A stretch of DNA of 64,000 nucleotides from Siderastrea radians (taxonomy: Eukaryota > Cnidaria > Anthozoa > Scleractinia > Rhizangiidae). The number at the start of each line of letters is the position of its first letter. The first letter of the stretch is position 1. This document shows positions 10,525-22,555 of this stretch, one piece after another. The notes under the pieces are model-generated. The model was not told the DNA's origin. It saw only the letters and a list, made by a program, of their open reading frames with translations, and made no database searches. The stretch is taken from assembly GCA_964017195.1 (NCBI GenBank), contig OZ024889.1, positions 55,947,574-56,011,573 of the forward strand, read 5' to 3'. The position numbers were made by a program, and so were the translations under genes.

Positions 10525-11131
10525 ATCTCGGTCTTTGACCAATTTTGCTTCTTGTGTTTTTGTAGTGGGTTTAGTTTGGAGGATTTTTCTGTGGTGACTG
10601 AATTGAGCCGTTACAACTTAGGCGTCGCATTTTTTAAAACTTTGATCTCTAGGTCGTATCTGATCAATTTTCTAGTAACCGGTGAATTCTTGTGGCTCAA
10701 GCGCACTGTTTGTTATTCTCAGTTAAATTTGACTTCTGATCGTTTGTTAAGCGACTAAATGTGGTTTCTATGCCGCTTTCGGCATATTAGGTACGTTGAA
10801 TCTGGCTCGTTTAGGAACTTGATAGAGTTTTTCAGCCTTTCATCTTTGTATTTGTGACAATAAAGGATCTGAAATATTATCTTCAACGCGATCAGTTAAT
10901 TTCCCTGCTGATGTTTGTAACGCCGGGCCCGGCTTATTTGTATAATTATGTTGCAGGATGTTGTCTTTCGCATCACGGAGTGTGATCTATAGACCCTTTT
11001 CGTCATGAATCTGAAGTTGTAGCTTCTTTGTAGCTATGCAACATGTAGTAGGTGGCTGAACTCTGCTTCAGTCAAACATGTGTGAGTAAGCCCCTCTTGA
11101 AATTGAGAGTTTCGTATCTAGGAGCTTTATA
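10525..11131. repeat. Dispersed repeat, copy 1
   Basis: About 600 bases match 41047-41612 in the same orientation at moderate identity with small indels. Clear anchors are GTTTAGTTTGGAGGATTTT, TTTCGCATCACGGAGTGTGA and GCTGAACTCTGCTTCA. There is no coding frame. It is a copy of an interspersed family, one inside and one outside the large element. Confidence 0.7.
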
Positions 11132-12134
11132 TCTTTCCTCCTGTTCTTAGCAAGTCTGACGACCGCGTGTTTGTGTATGCCAATATGGACGGGCAAATTG
11201 ATCCGTCTTGATTTAAGATGCTTTTTTCCTCCATGGTTTGTCTCAAGCAAGACTGTAGTTTCGATTCTTTCAGTGAATCTCTTCAGTTTCTACTATGTTA
11301 AGGTTTTGAGGAATGGTAGTGGAAGCTGTTCTCATTTCGTTGAAAATGAGGTATGCTACCGTAAAGTACTCGTGGAGCGGATCGAAAATGAAAGATTTCT
11401 ATTCGCTAATTCAAAGTAGCCAATCTGGTTATTGCATTTTCGATCCTAAGTGAAGTTGTGTATTTTAAGAAGGTCTAGTAACGATTTTTCTAGCAAGTGA
11501 GATTTTCATTTCTGCCACGAGGGCCTCTTGTTGATTAGCACCGATGTTTTCTTTACTTTGTTGAACGCAGGAGCGTTTTCTATGCGTATTTGCCGTGCTT
11601 TTTTCAGTTTATCACTTGCGTTTTTCTATGCACATGTATTGTGTTATTCAAAACCTCAAAATAATTTCCTGGCATTTGGGAAGCACTTCCTGTACTGGCA
11701 GACAAACATATCACACTTTCGTACACCAAAATGGGAACAGCTTTAGTCGCCACCCTTTTTTCATGTACCTTAAGTTGGAACTGAAGTTGGCTAAAAGATC
11801 ATGTCTTTAACATTTCGATATGCTAACAAAAGCCTAACTTCTTAAAGAACAATGTGAGAAATTTCGGGGCTTGATATAAGAAGCTAGAAGAAATTAGGCT
11901 AATGTGTGAGAATTCACTTGTCCTTACTTTATTGCAAACAATGACCCTGAAAAACTGGGCTAATGTTTGAAATTCACTTATTCGTAAAACAAAAAAAAAT
12001 GACCCAGAAAAACTGACAACGTTTTGTTCTCCCTTAAAGAAAATCAATTGGCCTCCTTTATGTTAATGTTATAGAAGAAGGGATCCCTGTCATAATTAGT
12101 GTATATCAACTACATACACTAGTTATACATCATC
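11132..12134. other. Non-coding interior of element
   Basis: Short frames only. Two loosely similar stretches (around 11940 and 12000) repeat TGACCC(T/A)GAAAAACTG. No recognised gene. Confidence 0.35.
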
Positions 12135-12215
12135 GAGGGTTGTTGCGTTGGTCAAGTCGCGTCGAGCTGTAGAGATGTTGTCTGACAGTGGGTGAGGTTA
12201 GTTGGGATGATCTAT
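12135..12215. repeat. Single copy of the 92-bp repeat
   Basis: GTTGTTGCGTTGGTCAAGTC and following bases match one unit of the tandem array at 26390-27010 in the same orientation. Confidence 0.65.
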
Positions 12216-13159
12216 ATAGCTGTCGCAAAATCGGATGCACTTCCGTACCGCGGTACGCTGCTACTCTTGCCTTATACATACTTATCACCCAAGCATGCAA
12301 TGATTTCTATAGCTTTTCGTCACTCAGTTACCATGGTAACATAACTTATAATAAAAGTGTTCCCTATAAATTGAATGAAACGTCTGAGAAAACGCGGGGA
12401 AGGTAACACTAACACCTTGCCAATGTATACTAACGTTTGGATAACCTGTGCACTTTGAAACTATTACGATACAAACATGATCAGTGTACGGAGATGTACT
12501 GAGGTATAGAAGACTAAGACTACGTTACAAACACGCTCAATGAAGAAAAATTAAACTAGCCGTGAAATCTTGTGCCTTTCGTAACTTTAACAGGTGAAAA
12601 TAAATAATAAATGCAAGTAAAATTAATCGCCGGATTGTGCTCTCTTGTTCGCACGTTACGGTACGATGCTAATGAGAAAAAACTATAAGATGAAAGAAGG
12701 ATGTAATGCTCGCCTACTTTGCTATGATGCTAGTGGAGAAACATAGGACATGTCGTTCAATATTTGTCGATGTAGTCGCTCTGTACCGTGCGGGGTTACG
12801 GGGCTACCACGGTACGCTGCTATAACTTGTCGCTCTTACTGTGTGGGGGTACTATTATTTCCTACGTCACTCTGCATAAGGCGATCATTCCTTGTGGGTG
12901 TACGGGGCTATGACGGTACGCTGTTCCTTCATTACTTAATTGATTGTAAATACTTTGCCATAAATTCTTAAAGTGGTTTTCACAGATGTTCTGGATGAAA
13001 TCGCAATACTAAAGCCACTATACCCGTACGAAACAGATTACGTTCACGCAGTGCTGCTTTAGCGGCTATCAATGCCTACAGTGAGCACAACGGAAAGATT
13101 GCACGAACGCTGTTTTCATTGCGCTGCAGCAGTGACAAAAAATGACTGCATGAGTGCTG
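12216..13159. other. Non-coding interior with GGTACGCTG motifs
   Basis: The word ACCGCGGTACGCTGCT and close variants appear at about 12247, 12808 and 12912. No gene recognised. Confidence 0.35.
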
Positions 13160-14175
13160 CAGAGGCGACATTGGGAGCTGCAGGAACGCTGCAAGAGAGC
13201 TACTGCAAAATAGCAACATGAAGCTTTATGGTAGATTAGCAGCGAATCGCTATACCGCACAGGGAAACGTTGAGAAGATAAGACAAATACTGAAGACAAA
13301 TACTGTACAAACGAACTAACGTACAGAGAAACGCTGAGAAAATAAGACAAATACTGTACAAACGAACTAACGTATGGAGAAACGTTGAGAAGATAAGATA
13401 AATACTGTGCAAACGAACTAACGTACGGAGAAGCGTTGAGAGATAAGACAAATACTGTAAAAACGACCTAACGTACGGAGAAACGCTGAGAAAATAACTC
13501 AAATACTGCACAAACGAACTAACGTACGGAGAAACGTTGAGAAGATAAGATAAATACTGTACAAACGAACTCATGTAACGTACAGAGAAACGTTGAGAAG
13601 GTAAGACAAATACTGTACAAACGAACGAACTTACGGAGAAACGCTGAGAAGACAAATACTGTTCAAACGAACTAACGTACAGAGAAAAGTTGAGAAGATA
13701 AGACAAATACTGTACAAACGAACTAACGTACGGAGAAACGTTGAGAAGATAAGACAAATACTGTACAAACGAACTAATGCACGGAGAAACGTTGAGAAGA
13801 TAAGACATACTGTGCAAACGAACTAATGTGCGGAGAAACGTTGAGAAGATGAAACAAATACTGTACAAACGAACGAACTTACGGAGAAACGCTGAGAAGA
13901 CAAATACTGTTCAAACGAACTAACGTACAGAGAAACGTTGACAAGATAAGACAAATACTGTACAAACGAACGAACTTACGGAGAAACGCTGAGAAGACAA
14001 ATACTGTTCAAACGAACTAACGTACAGAGAAACGTTGAGAAGATAAGACAAATACTGTACAAACGAACTAACGTACGGAGAAACGTTGAGAAGATAAGAC
14101 AAATACTGTACAAACGAACTAACGTACGGAGAAACGTCGAGAAGATAAGACAAATATTGTACAAACGAACGCGTG
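13160..14175. repeat. Minisatellite array, inverted with respect to 25130-26395
   Basis: About eighteen units of roughly 50 bases (ACGTACGGAGAAACGTTGAG, then AAGATAAGACAAATACTGTA, then CAAACGAACTA). The lead-in at 13160-13260 is the reverse complement of 26320-26395 with few changes, so the pair forms another inverted repeat inside the element. Frames such as SFVQYLSYLLNVSPYV are produced by the array. Confidence 0.85.
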
Positions 14176-14194
14176 TATGTAGCGATATATACCG

Positions 14195-14276
14195 AGCCAA
14201 ACGCGGCCGTTATCCCATTACTTAACGGCCTTGTTTCGCTTGGTATATAGTGATAACGGCCGCGTTTGGAGTCGGC
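14195..14276. repeat. Hairpin CCAAACGCGGCCGTTATC
   Basis: CCAAACGCGGCCGTTATC at 14199 is perfectly complementary to GATAACGGCCGCGTTTGG ending about 14269. The central part contains a further AACGGCC copy, so alternative pairings exist. It marks the end of the minisatellite. Confidence 0.7.
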
Positions 14277-14289
14277 TTCTCTGTACTGA

Positions 14290-14665
14290 AGATTGCCTCG
14301 AAAGCCTTTGTCTTGCGCTCAGGAAAAAAGTCACCAAAGATTATAGATGGTGACCAGTATGCTTATGTCAAAGGCAGAACAACATTTGACGCTGTACCCT
14401 AAATACTGGATTTGTGATTAGAGGAACTATCAGAATCGACCAAGGATAACATCAGAAGTAGGGTAGCTTCTACTATACAATCAGCCTCTCTACCTGACAG
14501 TAACTTGACTAAAGCTGAACGACAAGCACTGAAACGACTGAAAACCGACGAAAACCTTGTCATACTCTCCGCTTACAAAGAGCGATTGACTGTTGTCATG
14601 GACAAATTAAGACAGACTATTATGACAAAATGGACGCACTTGTTAACGACAAACAGACCAGTTTT
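14290..14665 (+). pseudogene. Penelope-like retroelement fragment (RT N-terminal region)
   Basis: The plus-strand frame at 14505 reads SNLTKAERQALKRLKTDEN, followed by a VVMDK-containing stretch. This resembles the region just before the reverse transcriptase core in Penelope-like elements, where a TKAD/KG..VV.D pattern is typical. Upstream, through 14290-14500, related sequence continues with stops. The fragment ends in a T-rich satellite at about 14660, with no RT catalytic motif and no GIY-YIG domain. Confidence 0.6.
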
Positions 14666-14671
14666 TTTATT

Positions 14672-15608
14672 TTTACCCCGCCGTCAGGACGGGGTCTAGT
14701 AATACCCGTTTTTACCCCGCCGTCAGGACGGGGTCTAGTAATACTCCCTTTTTTTTTTTTTTTTACACCGCCGTCAGGACGGGGTCTAGCAATACTCCTT
14801 TTTTTTTTTTTACCCCGCCGTCAGGACGGGGTCTAGTAATACCCTTTTTTTTTCCGTGGTTTTTTTTTTTTTTTTTTTGGTGGTCACTTACCCCAGACCT
14901 CCGGTTTTCGCTCGGCCAAACAAACAAACACAGGCAAGGGCTTTTATCTTGAGTGACCGTAACATAGTTTACACCCGGGGGGGGAGAACAACGGCGGGGT
15001 CTAATGCCCCTGGGGCTTTTCTTGTTACCCCGCCGTCAGGACGGGGTCTAGTAATACTCCCTTTTTTTTTTTTTTTTACCCCGCCGTCAGGACGGGGTCT
15101 AGCAATACTCCTTTTTTTTTTTTTACCCCGCCGTCAGGACGGGGTCTAGTAATACCCTTTTTTTTTCCGTGGTTTTTTTTTTTTTTTTTTGGTGGTCACT
15201 TACCCCAGACCTCCGGTTTTCGCTCGGCCAAACAAACAAACACAGGCAAGGGCTTTTATCTTGAGTGACCGTAACATAGTTTACACCCGGGGGGGGAGAA
15301 CAACGGCGGGGTCTAATGCCCCTGGGGCTTTTCTTGTTACCCCGCCGTCAGGACGGGGTCTAGTAATACCCTTTTTTTTTCCGTGGTTTTTTTTTTTTTT
15401 TTTTTGGTGGTCACTTACCCCAGACCTCCGGTTTTCGCTCGGCCAAACAAACAAACACAGGCAAGGGCTTTTATCTTGAGTGACCGTAACATAGTTTACA
15501 CCCGGGGGGGGAGAACAACGGCGGGGTCTAATGCCCCTGGGGCTTTTCTTGTTACCCCGCCGTCAGGACGGGGTCTAGTAATACCCGTTTTTTTTTTTTT
15601 TTTTTTTT
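14672..15608. repeat. Satellite of poly-T and CCCCGCCGTCAGGACGGGG units
   Basis: A 20-base GC hairpin word (ACCCCGCCGTCAGGACGGGG), always followed by TCTAGTAATAC or TCTAGCAATAC and a T tract, recurs at least eight times. Longer units of about 200-300 bases (CCCAGACCTCCGGTTTTCGC, GAGTGACCGTAACATA, a G run, TGCCCCTGGGGCTTTTCTTG) recur three times. The repeats give frames with TPPSGRGLVI that are not genes. Confidence 0.85.
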
Positions 15609-17032
15609 GTCGTGGTCAGTTGCCCCAGACCTGCGCTCGGTCAAAACAATACTTGCCGGTAAACTTTGTTCGTTCAGCGTTTATTCGCCAGAATTTTCAT
15701 GAAAGTTGGTGTAGAAAATTACTGGCGATTTAATGGCATGAAAATTCCTTCGATGAAAGCAAGAACGAAGGTGCTAGCGAGCTTTGAAGCTGGCATGAAT
15801 TTGCCAAACCTGCCCTGGCACGTAAACATTACATCACTGAAACACAAAAGGTGATCCGGGGAAGTCCCTTGCTTTCGCCAAGTTGAAAAATTCAACAGTG
15901 AAATGCAAGCATATTTTTGGCAGTTTTGCTTTGCTTCGCCAAAATCTTTAGGGAAAGTTGTGTAGAAAAGTACAAGAAATTCAATGGAGTTGACCTCTCT
16001 TCAATGAGAGCAAGGACGAAGGTGCTAGCGAGCTTTGAAAGCCAATGATTCATGCTACGTGCCGTAGCACATAAACATTACGTCTGAAACACAGAAGCCG
16101 ATTCGGAGAAGTAAACTTGCTTGCGCCAAATCACTCATCGAATCACGGCCTAAAATAGACTTTTACGGTTTTTCATAGCTACCAGTTTCCTTTAGATTTT
16201 AGAATGAGTTTTTTATCAAGAAATCTATTTAAATTTCAGTGCCCTTGCTATTTAGAATTACGCTGACATGTCAGTACGTTTATTTTAAAAAGACGTGACT
16301 TAATTGAGTCACGCTATGGTCAAAATATTTCGTCACGTTCTTCTTCGCGAAAGCTAGGACAAGTGGATGACCAAGGAATGAGGGATGGGGTTCATACTAT
16401 CAGGGATTCATGTTACCACAGGGAGAAGGGTGCGGAGCAGACGCATAAGGGGAAATGGCAGCAAACACAGGTACGATAAATCATCAACTTTAAAATTTAC
16501 ACCACTTGAGCTCGTATCTTGAGTGACCGTAATATATTTTGCTCCCTGGGAGGAGGAGAAAAACGGCGGGGTCCACTGAAAGTAGGAACGAAGGTGCTAG
16601 CGAGCTTTGAAGCTGGAATGAATTCGCCTAAATTGCCGTGGCACGTAAACATTACATCACTGAAACACAGAAGCCGATTCGGGGAAGTCCCTTGCTTTCG
16701 CCAAGTTGAATAATTCAACAGTCAACTGCAAGCATTTTTTTGGCAGTTTTGCTTTGCTTCGCCAAAATCTTTAGGGAAAGTTGTGTAGAAAAGTACAAGG
16801 AATTCAATGGAGTTAACATTTCTTCGACGAGAGCAAGGACGAATGTACTAGGGAGCTTAAGTTTGAAAGCTGGCATGAACTCGCGATCGCTATGAACTTA
16901 GTAATTATGATGTAAAGTATGTATGTATGAGTGCCAAGAAGTGAGTAATACTGCCCTCCATAATTTCCCCCCGACCACAGGCCTTAAAAGTAAGAAATTA
17001 GAAATGAGAACCAAGATAAAAGAAAAATCTTT

Positions 17033-17103
17033 GACCCGGCGGGTTTCGAACCAACGACCTCCGGATTAGAACACCGTCGCTCAACCAACTGAGCTACGAG
17101 GCC
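17033..17103 (-). tRNA. tRNA-like gene, copy 1 (degenerate)
   Basis: It matches the other three copies but lacks one base and carries changes in the T arm: the B box reads GGTTCGAAACC. Probably a pseudogene copy. Confidence 0.55.
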
Positions 17104-18803
17104 AGACTGAGTCACGCTGTGATCAAAATAATAATTTCATCACCCTCTTCGTCACGCACGCTAAAGCAGAGTGATTAAGCAAGTCGTGTCTTGATTTATA
17201 TTATCATCGCAAGCACGTAAAAGATACGATAAATCGCCAACTTTTAACTGGCCGTAATATATTTTGTACCCCAAGGGCAGAGAGAACAACGGCGGAGTTA
17301 ATGCCCCCTGGGGCTTTTCTTGTTACCCCGCCGTCAGGACGGGGTCTAGCAATACTCCTTTTTTTTTTTTTTTTTTTTGTCGTGGTCAGTTGCCCCAGAC
17401 CTCCGCTCGGTCAAAACAATACTTGCCGGTAAACTTTGTTCATTTAGTGTTTATTCGCCAGAATTTTCATGAAAGTTGGTGTAGAAAATTACCGGCGATT
17501 TAATGGCATGAAAATTCCTTCGATGAAAGCAAGAACGAAGGTGCTAGCGAGCTTTGAAGCTGGCATGAATTTGCCAAACCTGCCCTGGCACGTAAACATT
17601 ACATCACTGAAACACAAAAGGTGATCCGGGGAAGTCCCTTGCTTTCGCCAAGTTGAAAAATTCAACAGTGAAATGCAAGCATATTTTTGGCAGTTTTGCT
17701 TTGCTTCGCCGAAATCTTTAGGGAAAGTTGTGTAGAAAAGTACAAGAAATTCAATGGAGTTGACTTCTCTTCAATGAGAGCAAGGACGAAGGTGCTAGCG
17801 AGCTTTGAAAGCCAGTGATTCATGCTACGTGCCGTAGCACATAAACATTACGTCATTGAAACACAGAAGCCGATTCGGAGAAGTAAACTTGCTTGCGCCA
17901 AATCACTCATCGAATCACGGCCTAAAATAGACTTTTACGGTTTTTCATAGCTACCAGTTTCCTTTAGATTTTAGAATGAGTTTTTTATCAAGAAATCTAT
18001 TTAAATTTCCGTGCCCTTGCTATTTAGAATTACGCTGACATGTCAGTTCGTTTATTTAAAAAAAACGTGACTTAACTGAGTCACGCTATGGTCAAAATAT
18101 TTCGTCACGTTCTTCTTCGCGAAAGCTAGGACAAGTGGATGACCAAGGATGAGGGATGGGGTTCATACTATCAGGGATTCATGTTACCACAGGAAGAAGG
18201 GTGCGGAGCAGACGCATAAGGGGAAATGGCAGCAAACACAGGTACGATAAATCATCAACTTTAAAATTTACACCACTTGAGCTCGTATCTTGAGTGACCG
18301 TAATATATTCTGCTCCCTGGGAGGAGGAGAAAAACGGCGGGGTCCGATGAAAGTAGGAACGAAGGTGCTAGCGAGCTTTGAAGCTGGAATGAATTCGCCT
18401 AACTTGCCGTGGCGCGTAAACATTACATCACTGAAACACAGAAGCCGATTCGGGGAAGTCCTTGCTTTCGCCAAGTTGAATAATTCAACAGTCAAATGCA
18501 AGCATTTTTTTGGCAGTTTTGCTTTGCTTCGCCAAAATCTTTAGGGAAAGTTGTGTAGAAAAGTACAAGGAATTCAATGGATTTAACATTTCTTCGACGA
18601 GAGCAAGGACGAATGTACTAGGGAGCTTAAGTTTGAAAGCTGGCATGAACTCGCGATCGCTATGAGCTTAGTAATTTATGATGTAAAGTATGTATGTATG
18701 AGTGCCAAGAAGTGAGTAATACTGCCCTCCATAATTTCCCCCCGACCACAGGCCTTAAAAGTAAGAAATTAGAAATGAGAACCAAGATAAAAGAAAAATC
18801 TTT

Positions 18804-18875
18804 GACCCCGGCGGGATTCGAACCCACGACCTCCGGATTAGAACACCGTCGCTCAACCAACTGAGCTACGAGGCA
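18804..18875 (-). tRNA. tRNA-like gene, copy 2, possible tRNA-Arg(UCU)
   Basis: Read on the minus strand, the D arm (AGCTCAGTTGGTTGAGCGA) and the T arm with a perfect B box (GGTTCGAATCC) are intact. The acceptor arm pairs as in copies 3 and 4 except at the first position. The anticodon loop would be GTTCTAA (UCU), but its stem has only three good pairs, so charging is doubtful. A TTTTT stop for RNA polymerase III follows a few bases after the 3' end. It could be a tRNA pseudogene or the head of a SINE. Confidence 0.6.
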
Positions 18876-20537
18876 AGGCTGAGTCACGCTATGATCAAAA
18901 TAATAGTTTCATCACGCTTTTCGTCACGCACGCTAAAACAGGATGATTAGGCAAGTCGTGCCTTGATTCATATTATCATCGCAAGCACGTAAAAGCTACG
19001 ATAAATCACCAACTTTTACCTGGCCGTAATATATTTTGGACCCCAAGGGCAGAGAGAACAACGGCGGGGTTAATGCCCCCTGGGGCTTTTCTTGTTGTTT
19101 TTTTTTTTTTGTCGTGGTCAGTTGCCCCAGACCTCCGCTCGGTCAAAACAATACTTGCCGGTAAACTTTGTTCATTTAGTGTTTATTCGCCAGACTTTTC
19201 ATGAAAGTTGGTGTAGAAAATTACCGGCGATTTAATGGCATGAAAATTCCTTCGATGAAAGCAAGAACGAAGGTGCTAGCGAGCTTTGAAGCTGGCATGA
19301 ATTTGCCAAACCTGCCCTGGCACGTAAACATTACATCACTGAAACACAAAAGGTGATCCGGGGAAGTCCCTTGCTTTCGCCAAGTTGAAAAATTCAACAG
19401 TGAAATGCAAGCATATTTTTGGCAGTTTTGCTTTGCTTCGCCGAAATCTTTAGGGAAATTTGTGTAGAAAAGTACAAGAAATTCAATGGAGTTGACTTCT
19501 CTTCAATGAGAGCAAGGACGAAGGTGCTAGCGAGCTTTGAAAGCCAGTGATTCATGCTACGTGCCGTAGCACATAAACATTACGTCATTGAAACACAGAA
19601 GCCGATTCGGAGAAGTAAACTTGCTTGCGCCAAATCACTCATCGAATCACGGCCTAAAATAGACTTTTACGGTTTTTCATAGCTACCAGTCTCCTTTAGA
19701 TTTTAGAATGAGTTTTTTATCAAGAAATCTATTTAAATTTCCGTGCCCTTGCTATTTAGAATTACGCTGACATGTCAGTTCGTTTATTTAAAAAAAAAAC
19801 GTTCCTTAACTGAGTCACGCTATGGTCAAAATATTTCGTCACGTTCTTCTTCGCGAAAGCTAGGACAAGTGGATGACCAAGGATGAGGGATGGGGTTCAT
19901 ACTATCAGGGATTCATGTTACCACAGGGAGAAGTGTGCGGAGCAGACGCATAAGGGGAAATGGCAGCAAACACAGGTACAATAAATCATCAAATTTAAAA
20001 TTTACACCACTTGAGCTCGTATCTTGAGTGACCGTAATATATTTTGCTCCCTGGGAGGAGGAGAAAAACGGCGGGGTCCAATGAAAGTAGGAACGAAGGT
20101 GCTAGCGAGCTTTGAAGCTGGAATGAATTCGCCTAATTTGCCGTGGCGCGTAAACATTACATCACTGAAACACAGAAGCCGATTCGGGGAAGTCCTTGCT
20201 TTCGCCAAGTTGAATAATTCAACAGTCAAATGCAAGCATTTTTTTGGCAGTTTTGCTTTGCTTCGCCAAAATCTTTAGGGAAAGTTGTGTAGAAAAGTAC
20301 AAGGAATTCAATGGATTTAACATTTCTTCGACGAGAGCAAGGACGAATGTACTAGGGAGCTTAAGTTTGAAAGCTGGCATGAACTCGCGATCGCTATGAG
20401 CTTAGTAATTTATGATGTAAAGTATGTATGTATGAGTGCCAAGAAGTGAGTAATACTGCTCTCCATAATTTCCCCCCGACCACAGGCCTTAAAAGTAAGA
20501 AATTAGAAATGAGAACCAAGATAAAAGAAAAATCTTT

Positions 20538-20609
20538 GACCCCGGCGGGATTCGAACCCACGACCTCCGGATTAGAACACCGTCGCTCAACCAACTGAGC
20601 TACGAGGCC
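20538..20609 (-). tRNA. tRNA-like gene, copy 3, possible tRNA-Arg(UCU)
   Basis: Same body as copy 2, with all seven acceptor pairs possible (GGCCTCG with CGGGGTC, including G-U wobbles). A and B boxes are intact and the TTTTT terminator follows. The anticodon stem is weak. Confidence 0.62.
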
Positions 20610-22278
20610 AGGGCCGGCCAGGCTGAGTCACGCTATGATCAAAATAATAGTTTCATCACGCTTTTCGTCACGCACGCTAAAACAGGATGATTAGGCAAGT
20701 CGTGCCTTGATTTATATTATCATCGCAAGCACGTAAAAGCTACGATAAAACACCAACTTTTACCTGGCCGTAATATATTTTGGACCCCAAGGGCAGAGAG
20801 AACAACGGCGGGGTTAATGCCCTCTGGGGCTTTTCTTGTTGTTTTTTTTTTTTGTCGTGGTCAGTTGCCCCAGACCTCCGCTCGGTCAAAACAATACTTG
20901 CCGGTAAACTTTGTCCGTTTAGCGTTTATTCGCCAGAATTTTCATGAAAGTTGGTGTAGAAAATTACCGGCGATTTAATGGCATGAAAATTCCTTCGATG
21001 AAAGCAAGAACGAAGGTGCTAGCGAGCTTTGAAGCTGGCATGAATTTGCCAAACCTGTCCTGCACGTAAACATTACATCACTGAAACACAAAAGGTGACC
21101 CGGGGAAGTCCCTTGCTTTCGCCAAGTTGAAAAATTCAACAGTGAAATGTAAGCATATTTTTGGCAGTTTTGCTTTGCTTCGCCAAAATCTTTAGGGAAA
21201 GTTGTGTAGAAAAGTACCAGAAATTCAATGGAGTTGACTTCTCTTCAATGAGAGCAAGGACGAAGGTGCTAGCGAGCTTTGAAAGCCAATGATTCATGCT
21301 ACGTGCCGTAGCACATAAACATTATGTCATTGAAACACAGAAGCCGATTCGGAGAAGTAAACTTGCTTGCACCAAATCACTCATCGAATCACGGCCTAAA
21401 ATAGACTTTTACGGTTTTTCATAGCTACCAGTTTACTTTAGATTTTAGAATGAGTTTTTTATCAAGAAATCTATTTAAATTTCCGTGCCCTTGCTACTTA
21501 GAATTACGCTGACATGTCAGTTCGTTTATTTTAAAAAAACGTGACTTAACTGAGTCACGCTATGGTCAAAATATTTCGTCACGTTCTTCTTCGCGAAAGC
21601 TAGGACAAGTGGATGACCAAGGAATGAGGGATGGGGTTCATACTATCAGGGATTCATGTTACCACAGGGAGAAGGGTGCGGAGCAGACGCATAAGGGGAA
21701 ATGGCAGCAAACACAGGTACGATAAATCATCAACTTTAAAATTTACACCACTTGAGCTCGTATCTTGAGTGACCGTAATATATTTTGCTCCCTGGGAGGA
21801 GGAGAAAAACGGCGGGGTCCGATGAAAGTAGGAACGAAGGTGCTAGCGAGCTTTGAAGCTGGAATGAATTCGCCTAACTTGCCGTGGCACGTAAACATTA
21901 CATCACTGAAACACAGAAGCCGATTCGGGGAAGTCCCTTGCTTTCGCCAAGTTGAATAATTCAACAGTCAAATGCAAGCATTTTTTTGGCAGTTTTGCTT
22001 TGCTTCGCCAAAATCTTTAGGGAAGGTTGTGTAGAAAAGTACAAGGAATTCAATGGAGTTAACATTTCTTCGACGAGAGCAAGGACGAATGTACTAGGGA
22101 GCTTAAGTTTGAAAGCTGGCATGAACTCGCGATCGCTATGAACTTAGTAATTATGATGTAAAGTATGTATGTATGAGTGCCAAGAAGTGAGTAATACTGC
22201 CCTCCATAATTTCCCCCCGACCACAGGCCTTAAAAGTAAGAAAATAGAAATGAGAACCAAGATAAAAGAAAAATCTTT

Positions 22279-22350
22279 GACCCCGGCGGGATTTGAACCC
22301 ACGACCTCCGGATTAGAACACCGTCGCTCAACCAACTGAGCTACAAGGCC
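22279..22350 (-). tRNA. tRNA-like gene, copy 4
   Basis: Same body as copy 3 with GGTTCAAATCC as B box, which still fits the consensus, and one change in the acceptor (GGCCTTG). TTTTT follows. Confidence 0.58.
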
Positions 22351-22555
22351 AGGCTGAGTCACGCTGTGATTTCATCACGCTCTTCGTCACGCACGCTAAA
22401 ACAGAGTGATTAGGCAAGTCGTGTCTTGATTTATATTATCATCGCAAGCACGTAAAAGATACGATAAATCACCAACTTTTACCTGGCCGTAATATATTTT
22501 GGACCCCAAGGGCAGAGAGAACAACGGCGGGGTTAATGCCCCCTGGGGCTTTTCT

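Noticed and set aside
13160..14175. Possible CRISPR array
   Set aside because: Units are contiguous diverging repeats without unique spacers, in eukaryotic DNA.
13236..14200. Minus-strand frames repeating SFVQYLSYLLNVSPYV, looking like a membrane protein
   Set aside because: Translation of the minisatellite; the complementary array at 25785-26335 gives the same peptides.
14630..15733. Frames with TPPSGRGLVI / YPRPPVFARPNKQTQ repeats
   Set aside because: Satellite translation; the units are tandem copies with poly-T tracts.
18660..18887. Minus-strand frames with AQLVERRCSNPEVVGSNPAG
   Set aside because: A well-known false protein from reading through a tRNA-like gene; annotated as tRNA-like instead.
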